Source of the DNA: Thermogymnomonas acidicola JCM 13583 | GTDB lineage: Archaea > Thermoplasmatota > Thermoplasmata > Thermoplasmatales > Thermoplasmataceae | Reading direction: 5' to 3' | Assembly: GCF_001316105.1 (NCBI RefSeq) | Contig: NZ_BBCP01000009.1 | Coordinates: 1-64,000, forward strand | DNA length: 64,000 bases | Shown here: positions 20,709 through 30,672 of the stretch, one piece after another | Position numbering within the stretch: the stretch's first letter is position 1 | Layout of the letters: every line of letters begins with the position of its first letter | Notes under the pieces: generated by a model | Seen by the model: the letters and a program-made list of their open reading frames with translations, nothing else | The model's database searches: none | What the model was told of the DNA's origin: nothing | Translations under genes and position numbers: made by a program

Positions 20709-21152
20709 ATGGCGAAGATAACGCTCATCGGTGTTGACCTGGCCAGGGAAGGGCTGGAGTTCACTTTCGTAACGCCCCCCCTGGTGGGCTGTGCCTCGTG
20801 CAAGATAAAGAACGTCTGCTTCAACCTTGAGCCCGGGAGGAACTACAGGATAACGAAGGTGAGGGACAAGGTGAACCCCTGCTTTGTGTTCAACCGGGAC
20901 CAGGTTGCAACGGTGGAGGTCGAGGAGATACAGGAATACGTGAACATGCAGTTCGGTAAGAAACTGCAGGAGGGCTCCACAATAACGCTCAAGTCCATGA
21001 ATTGTGACCACATAACGTGCCCGAACATAGAGGTATGCAACCTGGTGCACAAGAGGGAGGGCACGAAGGCGACCATAAAGGCCATTGAGGGCAGGCTGGA
21101 GTGCCCAAAGGGCTACGACATGAGGAGAGTGAGCATCTCCATCATCCAGTGA
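20709..21152 (+). CDS. UPF0179 family cysteine-rich protein
   Basis: 147 residues, frame intact. MAKITLIGVDLAREGLEF, VGCASCKIKNVCFNLEPG, YRITKVRDKVNPCFVF, DHITCPNIEVCNLV and RLECPKGYDMRRVSI match the archaeal UPF0179 family as I know it. Eight or so conserved cysteines in pairs suggest a metal or iron-sulfur site; the function is not established. It sits 12 bases after egsA and 6 bases before the GTPase gene. Confidence 0.85.
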   Translation: MAKITLIGVDLAREGLEFTFVTPPLVGCASCKIKNVCFNLEPGRNYRITKVRDKVNPCFVFNRDQVATVEVEEIQEYVNMQFGKKLQEGSTITLKSMNCDHITCPNIEVCNLVHKREGTKATIKAIEGRLECPKGYDMRRVSISIIQ

Positions 21153-21158
21153 AGCCTG

Positions 21159-22335
21159 ATGGCTAGGCTCAAGATAGGCATTGCTGGCAGGCCAAACGCA
21201 GGAAAGTCCACTCTTTTCTCGGCACTCACTGGCATAAAGGTGGACATTGCCGACTACGCATTCACAACCGTACAGCCGAACGTTGGCCTCTCGTACATAA
21301 TGGAGAGGTGCCCGGAGGGCGAGATAGGGAGGAAGTGCAGCCCCCAGGGAGGGTTTCTGCAGGAACGGGATGAGGGCAGTACCCGTTGAGGTTGTCGACG
21401 TGCCCGGCCTCATAGAGGGCGCGAGCCAGGGGGGGAAGGGCATGGGCAACGAGTTCCTGGACGCCCTAAGGAATTCAGATGCCATCATAAACCTCTTCGA
21501 CGGCACGTCTGTGAGGGGGGGAGGTAAGGAAAGGCTTGCCGCACAGGCGGAGGAGGTGGAGAGGGAGATAGTGACCTGGTTTGCGGACAGGATGGCCAGG
21601 GACTGGGAGAGGTTCTCGAGGAGGGCGGATGCATCCGGAGAGAGGATAGAGAGGTCGCTGCACACAAAGCTGGCATCCTTTGGCCTCAGCGAGGCTGATA
21701 TCTCCACATGCCTCTCTAAGGGCGTTTTCCCACAGAGGCTGTCCATATGGGGGGGGCAGACGACTTCCATGAGTTCGCTGGTGAGGTATTCCGTTCCGTG
21801 AAGCCCATAGTGAGGGTCGCGAACAAGGGGGACCTGCTGAGCGATGGTGAGATCAGGGAAGTGAGGGAAGCACTGCCTGGTTGCGATGTGATAAGTGCCG
21901 ACTACGAGCTCACCCTGACCAGGGCATTCAACCTAGGCATTATATCTAGCACAGACACCTCTTTCGACGTTTCTGGAAGGGCAAACAGCAGGCAGGCAGA
22001 GGCTCTGGAGACCATAAGGAGCGCCTTCAGGTCTGGGAGGCTCAAGAGGGCCGGGGGGGAAATCCTGAGGGCGGTCGCGAAGGAAAGGCTCAGGAGGATC
22101 GTTGTCTATCCTGTCCAGGACGAGACACACTGGACGGACTCTCAGGGCAACGTTCTGCCTGACGCACTCATGGTACCTGAGGGCACCACCGCTCTTGACC
22201 TCGCCTACATGATACACACAGAGATAGGCGATGGCTTCATAAGGGCCATAGACGGGAGGACGAAGAGGGCCCTCGGGAAGGAGCACGAACTGAGGGATGG
22301 GGGACGTGGTAAAGATAGTGAGCAGGGCGAAATAG
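21159..22335 (+). CDS. OLA1/YchF-like GTPase with TGS domain (archaeal type)
   Basis: Translation-associated P-loop GTPase/ATPase, about 390 residues. G1 GRPNAGKST, switch region FTTVQPNVG, G3 DVPGLIEGAS, G4 NKGD, C-terminal TGS-like part RIVVYPVQDETHWTD...LPDALMVPEGTTALDLAYMIH ending DVVKIVSRAK at TAG 22335. Frames join near 21345-21370 and at G7 runs 21431-21437, 21750-21756 and 22300-22305. The last run leaves the C-terminus out of frame in the raw sequence. The archaeal type has a longer insert between G3 and G4 than bacterial YchF. It probably acts at the ribosome. Confidence 0.9.
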
Positions 22336-22371
22336 AAAACATGTTTAAGGATCGTTTGCATAACCATTGCC

Positions 22372-22858
22372 GTGCTGATTGTTGACATAATCGTCCTCTG
22401 GATCCACATATTCTGTGCCATCATATTCGTAGGCGGCTCATTCTTCATGTGGCTTGTCCTGTGGCCAGCATCCTTCAAGGTGACACAGGACGAGAGGGAG
22501 AGGACGCTCATGGTGGGCAGGGTGGCCAAGAGGTTCGCCTACTTCACGCATGTGACCATAGCCACGCTGGTGGTCACGGGCATATACAACGCCACCTGGT
22601 ACCTGGGCGGCAACTACGACCTGCTTGCCACTGAAGGGGGGCCGGATACTCCTGGCCAAGGTCATACTCGTTGGTATAATGATCTTCGTCATCTACTTCA
22701 ATAACATATACCATGGGCGCAAGATAACGAGGCTGGCCAGGGAGGGCAAGATACAGGAGGTCCAGAGGATCAGGCGTTACACGCACGTGATGTCCTACTT
22801 CTCACTGGCACTGATGGTGGCGATAATCTTCCTGGCAACGTCGCTGCAGTTCTTCTGA
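22372..22858 (+). CDS. CopD-like four-helix membrane protein
   Basis: About 160 residues with four helices: IIVLWIHIFCAIIFVGGSFF, FAYFTHVTIATLVVTGIY, ILLAKVILVGIMIFVIYF, FSLALMVAIIFLATSLQFF. His residues in WIHIF, FTHVT and YTHVM fit the CopD/DUF-type heme- or copper-binding four-helix families. Start GTG 22372 is the only sensible start. The frame breaks at the G6 run 22636-22641 (LLATEGGRILLAK). It follows the GTPase by 36 bases. No partner CopC gene is nearby, so the copper role is unsupported. Confidence 0.65.
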
Positions 22859-22904
22859 TATCCGGGTGCCACACATCTTTCAAACGATTCCGTATATTCT
22901 GGAG

Positions 22905-22921
22905 GCCCCCCGCCGGGGGGG
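22905..22921. terminator. G/C hairpin after CopD-like gene
   Basis: A C6 run faces a G7 run across a short gcc loop, 47 bases after the stop at 22858 and before the convergent argH end. It could fold as a terminator-like hairpin, but the run lengths are unreliable and there is no T tract. Confidence 0.25.
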
Positions 22922-23073
22922 TCTACGTCGCCGGAGACGTGTGAGGGAAATCTGCGTGCGTCCCCCTACGCATTACCAAACAGCAGAGCTTCATGGGCAG
23001 GGGGGGACAGCGGATATGGCCATTCCCCCATAAACCAGGGGGGGAGCCCTGCACATAAGCACTTGCAGGAGCA

Positions 23074-24424
23074 TCAGACATTTCCAAGTAGACCTGAGAG
23101 ACGCCTCTTCCTCTCCTCGATCTTCTTTGAGACCATATCCCTGTGGGATGAGACCTCATGTCCATCCAGAGGCCTGAAGGCAGGGGGGGCCGGTGACTCT
23201 GGTATCCTCTTCCCACCCGCAAGCATCGAGCCCACAGACCTGTAGGCCTCCTTCCAGGGCATACCGCCAAGCACCAGCGAGGATGCGTAGGACGTCGCGT
23301 GGGTTGAGTTGAGCACCAGTTCCCTGGCCCTCTGAGGATCGAACTGCACCCTGGAGATGAGGTCCCCCCCGAAAAGGGGGGGTATTGCCCTCTCAAGCAG
23401 CAAAAGCGCCTCCATCGCATGCCACTTCGGAACCTGGAAGTCCCTGTGGTAGCCCGTGGACTTCGAGAGCAGATCCGCTGACGCCCCCCCGAAGGCCATG
23501 GAGGTCACCATGGACGCATAGCCCTGCACCATTTCCAGGAAGTCTGGGTTCCTCTTGTTCGGCATCAGGGAACTGCCCGTCACGAAGTCGTCAGGCAGCC
23601 TCAGTATCCCTATCTCCTCAGAACTCCACATTATGAGGTCCTGCGCGATCCTGGACATGGAGATGAAGGCGTCCTTAACCAGGTCTAGAACCTGGATTTC
23701 GTCCAGGCCCCCCCTAAGAGATGCCATGTGGAGGGGGGTTTTCACTCCCTGGCCTCATACAGAGCATGCCTGCCAGTGATCCCCCCCTGTCCACCGGGGA
23801 CAGTGAGCCGAAGCCAGATCCATAGCCGAGTGGGCACTCAGAGAGCATGTCCGCCAGGGCGAGAGATCTCTCGGAAATGCTCAGAAGTGTGCGGGAGACG
23901 TAGTCCATGTAGGTGCTGAACTTCACGGGCATAGCCTGCCTGTAGTGGGTGTAACCCGGCATGTCACCGTCCTCGCCCCCCCTTGTTCCCATGACCCTGA
24001 TGCACGCATCAGCTGCCACCAGTGAGGCCGAGAGCAGGTGGTCGACAAAGAAGAGCCTCAGGTCGGTGTGCACCTGCTCGTTCCTGGAGAGGAGAGTCCT
24101 GAGCACTGCGCCGCATTCAGCGTCGATGGACGAGACCATGTTCTCAACCAGTGTGTGCACGTCCTCTGCACCGCCAAGGCTCCTGGGCTCTTCACCGTAG
24201 ACCTGCCTCAGTGCCTTCACTGTCCTGTCACTCAGGCCATCACCGATGAGGCCGGTGTCCTTCAGGGCAAGGTGGTAGGCTATCAGGGAGAGAACCTCGT
24301 ACCGGTAGAGCATCAGGTCGTAGGTTGCATCCCTGCCCACAGTGAAGTCTTCGCCACTCTTCACATCGGTGTGGGCAAGCCCACCCTTCCAGATCGGGCT
24401 GCCTGCGTTCATGGCCACACTCAC
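23074..24424 (-). CDS. argH: Argininosuccinate lyase
   Basis: Last step of arginine synthesis: argininosuccinate to arginine and fumarate. Begins at GTG 24424 or ATG 24412 (MNAGSPIWKGG), then GRDATYDLMLYRYEV, MPGYTHYRQAMPVKF and, after frame joins near 23785 and 23735 (C/G runs), the superfamily signature GSSLMPNKRNPD, followed by the tail ERKRRLSGLLGNV. The GTG overlaps the argG stop, so argG-argH form one operon. About 445 residues, typical. Confidence 0.93.
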
Positions 24425-25645
24425 TGCGTTATCTCGGCTTCCTTCATGACAGAGCGGACTGAAGATGCCAGGACTGACTGGAGGCCGTATATGCTTATGA
24501 AGCCGGGCGCCTGGGTCTGGTCGAACGTCTGCACTGAACTGTAAGTCGTGAGGCCGTAGTTGTACAGAGAGTTCTGGCTCTCCACCCCCCCAGAGACGAT
24601 GCACATACCCTTGCCCAGCTTGAGTGTGACCTTTCCACTTACAGGCGTGTTCACGCTCTCCTCGAAGGCGTTTATGTGCGCCATGAGTGGGTCAAACCAG
24701 AAGCCCTCATAGACCATGTTCGACCAGATGTTGTCGATGTAGTGCTTCAGCTCCAGCTCTTTCCTCGTCAGGACGAGTTTCTCAAGGGCCCTGTGGGCGG
24801 TGAGCACCGTTACAGCCGCAGGGCATTCGTAAAACTCACGGCTCTTTATCCCCCCCGTGACCCTGTCCTCCAGGTGGTCGATGGCACCCACGCCCCCCCT
24901 TGATCCAGCAATCCCGTTGAGCTTCTTCACCAGCTGCACGGGATCCATGTGTTCGCCGTTCAGCGAGACCGGGATGCCGGAGGTGAAGCCAAGCGTCACT
25001 GTCTCGAATGTGCCGTCCACCTTGGAGGGGGGGCGTCACCCAGAGGTAGGCATCCTCGGGTACAGGCATAGACGGGTCCTCGAGGTCAGAGCCTTCCACG
25101 GAGCGGCCCCAGAGGTTTTCGTCTGTGGAGTATTTACCTCCGTTCTTCACCGGTATACCGTGTTTCCTGGCATACTCTGCCTCCTGGTCACGGTTCATGT
25201 TCCAGTCCCTGACCGGTGCTATCACCTTTAAGGTGCTGTCCAGGGACCTTATTGCAAGGTCGAAGCGCACCTGGTCGTTGCCCTTGCCTGTGCACCCGTG
25301 TGCTATTATCGAACAGCCGGTGTCATGTGCGACCTCCACGGCCACAGACGCCATGAGCGGCCTGGCCACCGCTGTTGAGAGCGGGTATGTCCCCTGGTAC
25401 AGGCCATCGGCCTTGACGTCCTTGAAGGCGTAGTTCCTGACGAACTCTTCCTTCACGTCCTTCGTTATCGTATCCACCGCCCCAATCTTCACGGCCTTCT
25501 GCGCTATTGCATCCAGATCGTTGCTGTCCTGCCCCACATCGAGCGTTAGGGTCACCACGTCATAACCGAGGTTCTCCTTGATCCACCTTATCATCACAGA
25601 CGTGTCCAGGCCTCCAGAGTAGAGCAGGAGGACTTTCTGAGCCAT
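24421..25645 (-). CDS. argG: Argininosuccinate synthase
   Basis: ATP-dependent ligation of citrulline and aspartate. The PP-loop motif is LLYSGGLDTSVMI; also HGCTGKGNDQVRFD, APVRDWNMNRDQE, TVTLGFTSGIPVSLNG and the C-terminal GFISIYGLQ. The frame breaks at the G7 run near 25026-25032, joining ...AYLWVT to KVDGTFETV. About 405 residues, typical. First gene of the argG-argH pair. An AT-rich upstream patch (ACTTAAAAATTAC on the forward strand at 25669-25681) probably holds the promoter. Confidence 0.95.
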
Positions 25646-26118
25646 GGGGGGGTCAAATCTGCGTCACGACTTAAAAATTACTACACTAATTGACATAAAT
25701 TATGCAATTAAGTCAATAATTAAGTAGTTCTGTAATTTTTAACAGCCAATCCTCCATTATTACAAATGGAGTGTGTGCGATCATCCCGGTCACGTGTCCA
25801 GGCGAGGAAGCGGCCCATGTGCCCATGGCCCATGGGGGGGTGGGGGGGACACCCCCACAGTCCTGTTGCCCCCCCATTGCCCATAGGCCTGGCTCTCTGG
25901 CAATCCCCCCCCTGATCCCCCCCAGGCCCCCCCTCCCTGGGCCTGGAATGCACTCTTTCATGGGTGCCACTTTGGACGCAGATCCCGCTTCTCGGTCCTC
26001 CCGTATCTGGAGAGTTAAAAGATTAATATAGAGTCCTGCTATCGGTAAGGAGTCAGCACCACATGCTGTGGTGTGGTGTTTCACTGTCAAAGCCTGTTGA
26101 AAGGGTGGGGGGGAAAAG
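25646..26118. other. Intergenic stretch rich in G/C runs and inverted repeats
   Basis: No supportable gene. It holds many G7/C7 runs, and CCAGGCCC at 25922-25929 faces GGGCCTGG at 25939-25946 as a perfect 8-bp inverted repeat. AGTTAAAAGATTAATATAG at about 26012-26030 is a candidate promoter for S12-S7, leaving a leader of 60-90 bases, unusually long for this window. The low-complexity part is probably distorted by run-length errors. Confidence 0.5.
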
Positions 26119-26556
26119 TTGGCGAACGGTGAGAATGCTGGAGGAAAGCTGCTCGCGCAGAGGAAGAAGTTCAGGTGGTCCAAGGCGAAGTACAAGAGGA
26201 GGGTGCTCAGGCTGAAGGAAAAGAGCGACCCGCTTGAGGGGGGGGCACCCCAGGCCAAGGGAATAGTGATAGAGAAGATCGGAATCGAAGCGAAGCAGCC
26301 CAACTCTGCCATCAGGAAGTGCGTGAAGCTCCAGCTCATAAAGAATGGTAGGCAGATAACGGCCTTCGCGCCAGGTGATGGGGGGGCCATAAACTACATA
26401 GACGAACACGATGAGGTCGTTGTGGAGGGCATAGGCGGCAGGAAGGGGGGGAGAAGCAAGGGAGATATACCGGGTGTGAGGTATAAGGTCGTGAAGGTCA
26501 ACGGAATTTCCCTCAAGGAGCTGGTGAAGGGAAGGAAGGAGAAGACGGTGAGGTGA
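26119..26556 (+). CDS. rps12: Ribosomal protein S12 (uS12)
   Basis: Decoding-centre protein of the small subunit. [64 protein letters not shown] and the end KGRKEKTVR are diagnostic. G8 at 26238-26245 gives PLEGGAPQ where the near-universal sequence is PLEGAPQ. The likely start is TTG 26119 (MANGENAGG, matching the MANG start in other archaea); GTG 26106 would also be in frame if the upstream G7 is really G5. 145 residues. S7 starts two bases after the stop. Confidence 0.95.
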   Translation: MANGENAGGKLLAQRKKFRWSKAKYKRRVLRLKEKSDPLEGGAPQAKGIVIEKIGIEAKQPNSAIRKCVKLQLIKNGRQITAFAPGDGGAINYIDEHDEVVVEGIGGRKGGRSKGDIPGVRYKVVKVNGISLKELVKGRKEKTVR

Positions 26557-26558
26557 AG

Positions 26559-27124
26559 ATGGAGCAGAAACTCTTCAATCAGTACACAGTTACAGACGTG
26601 CAAGTGCATGACCCGGGCCTGGTGAAGTACATCAACCTGACCAGCAACCTGAACCTGCACACCGGGGGGGCAGGTACTCCAGCTACTCCGCGGGAAAGAG
26701 GAACATAAACACTGTTGAGCGGCTCCTGAACAAACTGATGCGCACAGGCAAGTGGACAGGCAAGAAGTACAGCGCGTACAGGGTGCTACACGAGGCTTTC
26801 CAGATCATTGAGAGCAGGACCAAGCAGAACCCTGTCCAGGTCCTTGTGAACGCAATAGAGAACGCCGCACCCAGGGAAGAGGTCACAAGGCTGAAGTACG
26901 GTGGCATAGCCGTGCCGAAGGCCGTGGACGTGTCTCCGTCCAGGAGGCTGGACGTGGCCCTCAGGAACATCGCAATAGGCGCAACAAGCGCTTCGTTCAA
27001 GAGCAAGAAGCCGATAGCTCAGTGCCTGGCCGACGAGATCATGGCGGCTGCCAGGAACGACACGAGTTCCTTCGCAATAAGCAGGAAGGAAGAGGTTGAG
27101 AGGATAGCCGCGTCTGCAAGGTGA
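26559..27124 (+). CDS. rps7: Ribosomal protein S7 (uS7)
   Basis: Primary 16S-binding protein of the small-subunit head. Starts [20 protein letters not shown] at ATG 26559 and, after the G7 run at 26664-26670, continues [58 protein letters not shown] and the end [11 protein letters not shown]. About 188 residues. Co-transcribed with S12. In many archaea EF-2 follows; here it does not. Confidence 0.94.
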
Positions 27125-27229
27125 GGCCAGGGGGGGCCAAGACCTGCACACTCAATTTTAACTCCACATATCGGCCGGCTACCCTGCTGCGCCAGTTAAC
27201 TTCTTTATAATGCCGGTCTATTTCATTCC

Positions 27230-28172
27230 ATGCAGAGAGACCAGCTTCTCAGGGATACAGTTGTGGACATAAAGGCATCGAGGGATACCACGATAGGGCA
27301 GCTTATGGAGAGCTTCGCCAGGAGCGGGGGGGGCTTCACCTCTTCGAAGATATACACCGCCTACTCCATAATCAGGAAGATGGTGGATGAGGAGAACACC
27401 ACATTCCTCTCCTTTCCTGCCGACATCATATCCACAGGTACCAGGGGGGGATCATTAACGAGGTGGTGAAGAGGGGGGGCTTGTGGACGTCATAATAACG
27501 ACCAACGGCACCCTTGACCACGACATAGCGAGGACGGTGAGCAACTACTACTGCGGTGCGTTTGAGTTCAGTGATAGGAAGCTCAGGGACCTGGGGATAA
27601 ACAGGCTCGGCAGCGTGTTCATACCTGACGAGAGTTACGGAAAGGCCATAGAGGCCTTCATGATGCCCCTCCTCGATGAACTCTACAGCAGGAAGAAGGA
27701 GTGGGCGGGATACGAGATAGTGAAGGAGATCGGTCTGAGGCTCGGGAGCGACTCCTCAATCCTCTACAACGCCGCGAAGAACGGTATACCTGTGTTTGTG
27801 CCCGGGATGACAGACGGGTCGGTCGGTTCACAGATGTGGAGCTTCTACGAGATGCACAGGGACTTCAAGATCAACCTGCTTGAGGACGAGCACAAGCTTT
27901 CGGACATAGTGTTCGAGGCGAAGAAGACGGGAGCGATCATGATCGGTGGGGGGGGCATATCAAAGCATCACACCATCTGGTGGAACCAGTTCAGGGGTGG
28001 CCTTGACTATGCGGTTTACATAACCACGGCGCAGGAGTACGACGGCTCGCTCTCTGGCGCCAAGCTGGAGGAGGCAATTTCATGGAAGAAGGTCAGAGAG
28101 GACGCGGAGTTCGTGAACGTCTACGGCGATGCCACGGTGATACTGCCCCTCCTGTTCGGTGCAATACTCTGA
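27230..28172 (+). CDS. dys: Deoxyhypusine synthase
   Basis: Transfers the aminobutyl group of spermidine to the conserved lysine of aIF5A. Motifs: VDVIITTNGTLDHDIAR, GIPVFVPGMTDGSVGSQ, ISKHHTIWWNQFRGGLDYAV with the catalytic Lys, TTAQEYDGSLSGA and VYGDATVILPLL. The frame breaks in the G-runs at 27444-27449 and 27472-27478 (STGTRGIINEVVKRGLVDV expected). TTCTTTATAATG about 20-28 bases before ATG 27230 gives leaderless spacing. About 313 residues, normal. The aIF5A gene is not in the window. Confidence 0.95.
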
Positions 28173-28380
28173 TGCGGGCTTCCCCTGCCAACAATCCTGC
28201 CTGACCATGCCCACACCGGTGTGATATCTCCAGGGTTCACCAGAATAAGGCTTCCGGAAAGGCGGTATCAGCCCTGGCAGTGGTGAGGAGGGGGGGCAGA
28301 CCCATATCCCACCTGCGTGGCGTGCGACCATGCACCTTTCTACTGAAGGATTCCAAACACTGCAGTATCCTGCCTGCGGA

Positions 28381-28674
28381 TCAGATGTACTTGAGCCATT
28401 CCATGACAGGGTCGTCCTCTCCGTCCAGCTCGGTTGTTGTCTCTCCGAAGCTGCTTATTGTGGTGAACCTGTAGAAGAACACCCTTCCGCCCTCCACATA
28501 CCCGAACATAAGGTGCTCGACCGGCTGGCCCTCTGGAAAGTGCGCCATCTGCTCAGGGGAGTTTGGCACGAACCTCAGCACTATTTCCCTACCCTTTTCC
28601 TCCAGGCTGTAAGATGAGTTGGCCATCACGTATTTTCTGAGCTTCTGCAGTTCAATGGATGGCTTTCTGGACAT
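28381..28674 (-). CDS. Hypothetical protein, 97 residues
   Basis: Read from ATG 28674 (MSRKPSIELQKLRKYVMANS) to a stop at 28381, uninterrupted. Alternating hydrophobic residues (EIVLRFVP, HLMFGYVEGGRVFFYRFTTI) suggest a beta-sheet domain, with an acidic tail ELDGEDDPVMEWLKYI. No family recognised. The frame extends upstream to 28728, but ATG 28674 fits the AT-rich box (AAAAGTAAATGTAAC, minus strand) about 20-30 bases ahead. Divergent from the cyclodeaminase-family gene. Confidence 0.65.
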   Translation of the reverse strand: MSRKPSIELQKLRKYVMANSSYSLEEKGREIVLRFVPNSPEQMAHFPEGQPVEHLMFGYVEGGRVFFYRFTTISSFGETTTELDGEDDPVMEWLKYI

Positions 28675-28758
28675 GGCTGAACATCCCCGCATGTTACATT
28701 TACTTTTACCTTGGTTGCCGCGATCCAACCTTTATTGTATTATTTGCAATATGGTTCT

Positions 28759-29683
28759 ATGCATTATATAACAGAGGAGGAAGTGGACAGGAACCTGAGT
28801 GTGAAGGATGTCATCGAGGAACTGAGGAACGCATTCCTTTCGTACGGTTCAGGGAGGTCAAAGAGCAGCCCGAGGGATAGGATTTTCGGTGACGGCATGG
28901 TGCTGAACACCATGCCGGCCCTGTACGCGGACAGGCACATGGCTGGCCTGAAGACGTATATAGCGGGCAAGGGGGGGGCGCCAGGTTCGTTGTGCTCGTA
29001 TTCGACACTGATTCGATGGAACTGATGGCTGTGATAGAGGCGAACAGGCTCGGCCAGGTCAGGACGGGAGCACTCCCGGCCATGTTCACCAGGGAGGCGA
29101 TCACGTGGAAACCCAAGGTGTTCACAGTCATAGGTTCCGGCTTCCAGGCAGAGACGCAGCTCACAGCTATGTGCTCCGTATTCCAGTTCGAGGAGGTCAG
29201 GGTCTACTCTAGGCACCCTGAGAACGCCAGGAAGTTTGCAGAGAGGATGTCAAAGGTGACGGGCCTCGGCATAGAGCCATTCAGCGACGTGCACAGGGCC
29301 CTGAGGGATACTGATATAGTGAACAGCATCACCGATTCAAACGAGGCCATATTCAGCCGCGGTGACCTCCCTGACAGGTACATAGTCAACCTCGCAGGAG
29401 GTAACCTGCCTAACAGGAGGGAGCTGCGCCTGACGTGCTGGAGGGCAGCGAGCTCATAGTGGTGGAGCACCTTGAGCAGGCGCTGCTTGAGAGCGGCGAG
29501 GTGATAGACTACGTCAGGAAACACGGCAGGGAGAGGCTCATTGAGCTGAAGGACTTCATGGTGAAACCTGAAGCGTACAGGAAGGATAGGGTGGTGTTCA
29601 AGAGCATGGGGGGGATAGGCCTGGAAGACCTGGCAGCAGCATACGTCCTCCTGAGGAAAATGGGCGTAACCGGCGACAGTTGA
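28759..29683 (+). CDS. Ornithine cyclodeaminase / mu-crystallin family protein
   Basis: NAD(P)-binding enzyme of the family that includes ornithine cyclodeaminase, archaeal alanine dehydrogenase and ketimine reductases. MHYITEEEVDRNLSVKDVIE, RTGALPAMFTREAI, the Rossmann loop FTVIGSGFQAETQL, VRVYSRHPENARKFAERM and IVNSITDSNEAIF are visible. Frames join at G8 28971-28978, near 29425-29435 and at G7 29608-29613. About 308 residues, normal. Substrate is not decidable here. A proC gene elsewhere in the window may relate to the same proline/ornithine pool. Confidence 0.88.
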
Positions 29684-29750
29684 TGCAGGGCCCGGGCCGC
29701 CCGTGTACTGTGGCCAGGCATGCAAGCCAGAATTGCAGGGCCCATCCAGG

Positions 29751-30134
29751 CTACTGGTAGAGGTGCCGGCGGAGCTCCTCCTCCGCCCTCTTCTCCGCTT
29801 CCAGTATGTTATCCACCGCAGCCCTAGCCCTGGACCTTATCGTCTCCATGAGCGTTTCCTCCGAAACGACCGAGTAAAGGTTCCTGGTGCCCCCCCCGCC
29901 GTCCACCACTGAGGAGGTCTTTGTCACGAAGCCGGCGCTTATCAGCCTCTCAAGGCTCCTGAAGACCGTGGTCCTGTCCCTCCCTGTGATCTCCGCTATG
30001 CTGTCCAGCGTCGCCTTCTTTGCGGACGAAAGTGAGAACAGTACGGACACGTCAGTTGCGTTGAGTGCGAAGAGGCAGGAGAGGAAGTCAGAGCAGCTGG
30101 CACTCCTGTCCAGGAGTGATGTGGGCATCTCCAT
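29751..30134 (-). CDS. Winged-helix transcriptional regulator (TrmB/MarR-like)
   Basis: 127 residues. A helix-turn-helix is clear in TLDSIAEITGRDRTTVFRSL followed by the wing ERLISAGFVTKTSSVV, then a C-terminal helical dimerisation segment AVDNILEAEKRAEEELRR. An N-terminal Cys pair (SASCSDFLSCLFAL) could be redox- or metal-sensing, suggestive because the divergent gene is thioredoxin. A TTTAATATGCA box on the minus strand near 30153-30163 precedes ATG 30134. C7 at 29889-29895 adds Gly in the wing (DGGGGTRN). It likely regulates itself or the trx operon. Confidence 0.82.
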   Translation of the reverse strand: MEMPTSLLDRSASCSDFLSCLFALNATDVSVLFSLSSAKKATLDSIAEITGRDRTTVFRSLERLISAGFVTKTSSVVDGGGGTRNLYSVVSEETLMETIRSRARAAVDNILEAEKRAEEELRRHLYQ

Positions 30135-30228
30135 GCTTGAGGTAATGTAAAATGCATATTAAACGGTATTGCATGTCATTTGCAATAACAAAAAATATAA
30201 GCCAGCTCAAAATCCAGGTCTGGTAAAG

Positions 30229-30663
30229 ATGCCCTCTGATGATGAGGAACTGCAGAGGATAAGGGAACGCATGCTGAGGCAGTTCATGTCCCAGGGCAGA
30301 GAGCCTAGTATGGAGGTGAGAGTTGTGAACACTGAGCCTGTTCCGCTTACGGACAGCGATTTCGACAGCTTTGTGTCCTCAAAGAGGTATGTCGTCGTAG
30401 ATTTCTGGGCACCCTGGTGTGCCCCCCCGTGCAGGATGGTTTCGCCCATAGTGGAGCAGCTTGCGAAGGACTACGCCGGCAAGATCGACTTCGCAAAGGT
30501 GAATGTGGACGATAACCCCCCCATGGTTGCCTCGAGGTTCATGATAAGGAGCATACCCACAATCATGTTCTTCGCAAACGGCAAGCCGGTGGACGCGGTG
30601 ATAGGGGCTGTGCCCAGGGCCTTCCTGGAGACCAAGATAAAGAGGAATTTCGTCCTGAACTGA
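30229..30663 (+). CDS. trxA: Thioredoxin
   Basis: Cytosolic dithiol reductant, 144 residues with an N-terminal helical extension (MPSDDEELQRIRERMLRQFM) before the thioredoxin fold. VVVDFWAPWC begins the active site, RSIPTIMFF carries the cis-Pro, and the chain ends ETKIKRNFVLN. The active site reads WCAPPC because of a C7 run at 30422-30428; four C would give the canonical WCAPC, so the extra Pro is almost certainly a read error. Another C6 gives NPPMVA. AAAAATATAAGCC lies about 25-40 bases upstream. trxB starts 10 bases after the stop. Confidence 0.95.
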   Translation: MPSDDEELQRIRERMLRQFMSQGREPSMEVRVVNTEPVPLTDSDFDSFVSSKRYVVVDFWAPWCAPPCRMVSPIVEQLAKDYAGKIDFAKVNVDDNPPMVASRFMIRSIPTIMFFANGKPVDAVIGAVPRAFLETKIKRNFVLN

Positions 30664-30672
30664 GGTAGATTG

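Noticed and set aside
20340-21770. 476-codon open frame on the minus strand
   Set aside because: It lies opposite egsA, UPF0179 and the GTPase, is Leu/Tyr/Arg-rich, and has no motif; it is an antisense shadow of GC-rich genes.
22923-23420. Minus-strand frame rich in Arg, Cys and Gly
   Set aside because: Shadow of the argH 3' part and of G/C runs.
25713-26390. 226-codon minus-strand frame over the S12 region
   Set aside because: Antisense to S12 and to low-complexity intergenic DNA; no family resemblance.
30422-30428. Novel CAPPC thioredoxin active site
   Set aside because: The extra Pro arises from a C7 run; with four C the canonical CAPC is restored, as at many other sites here.
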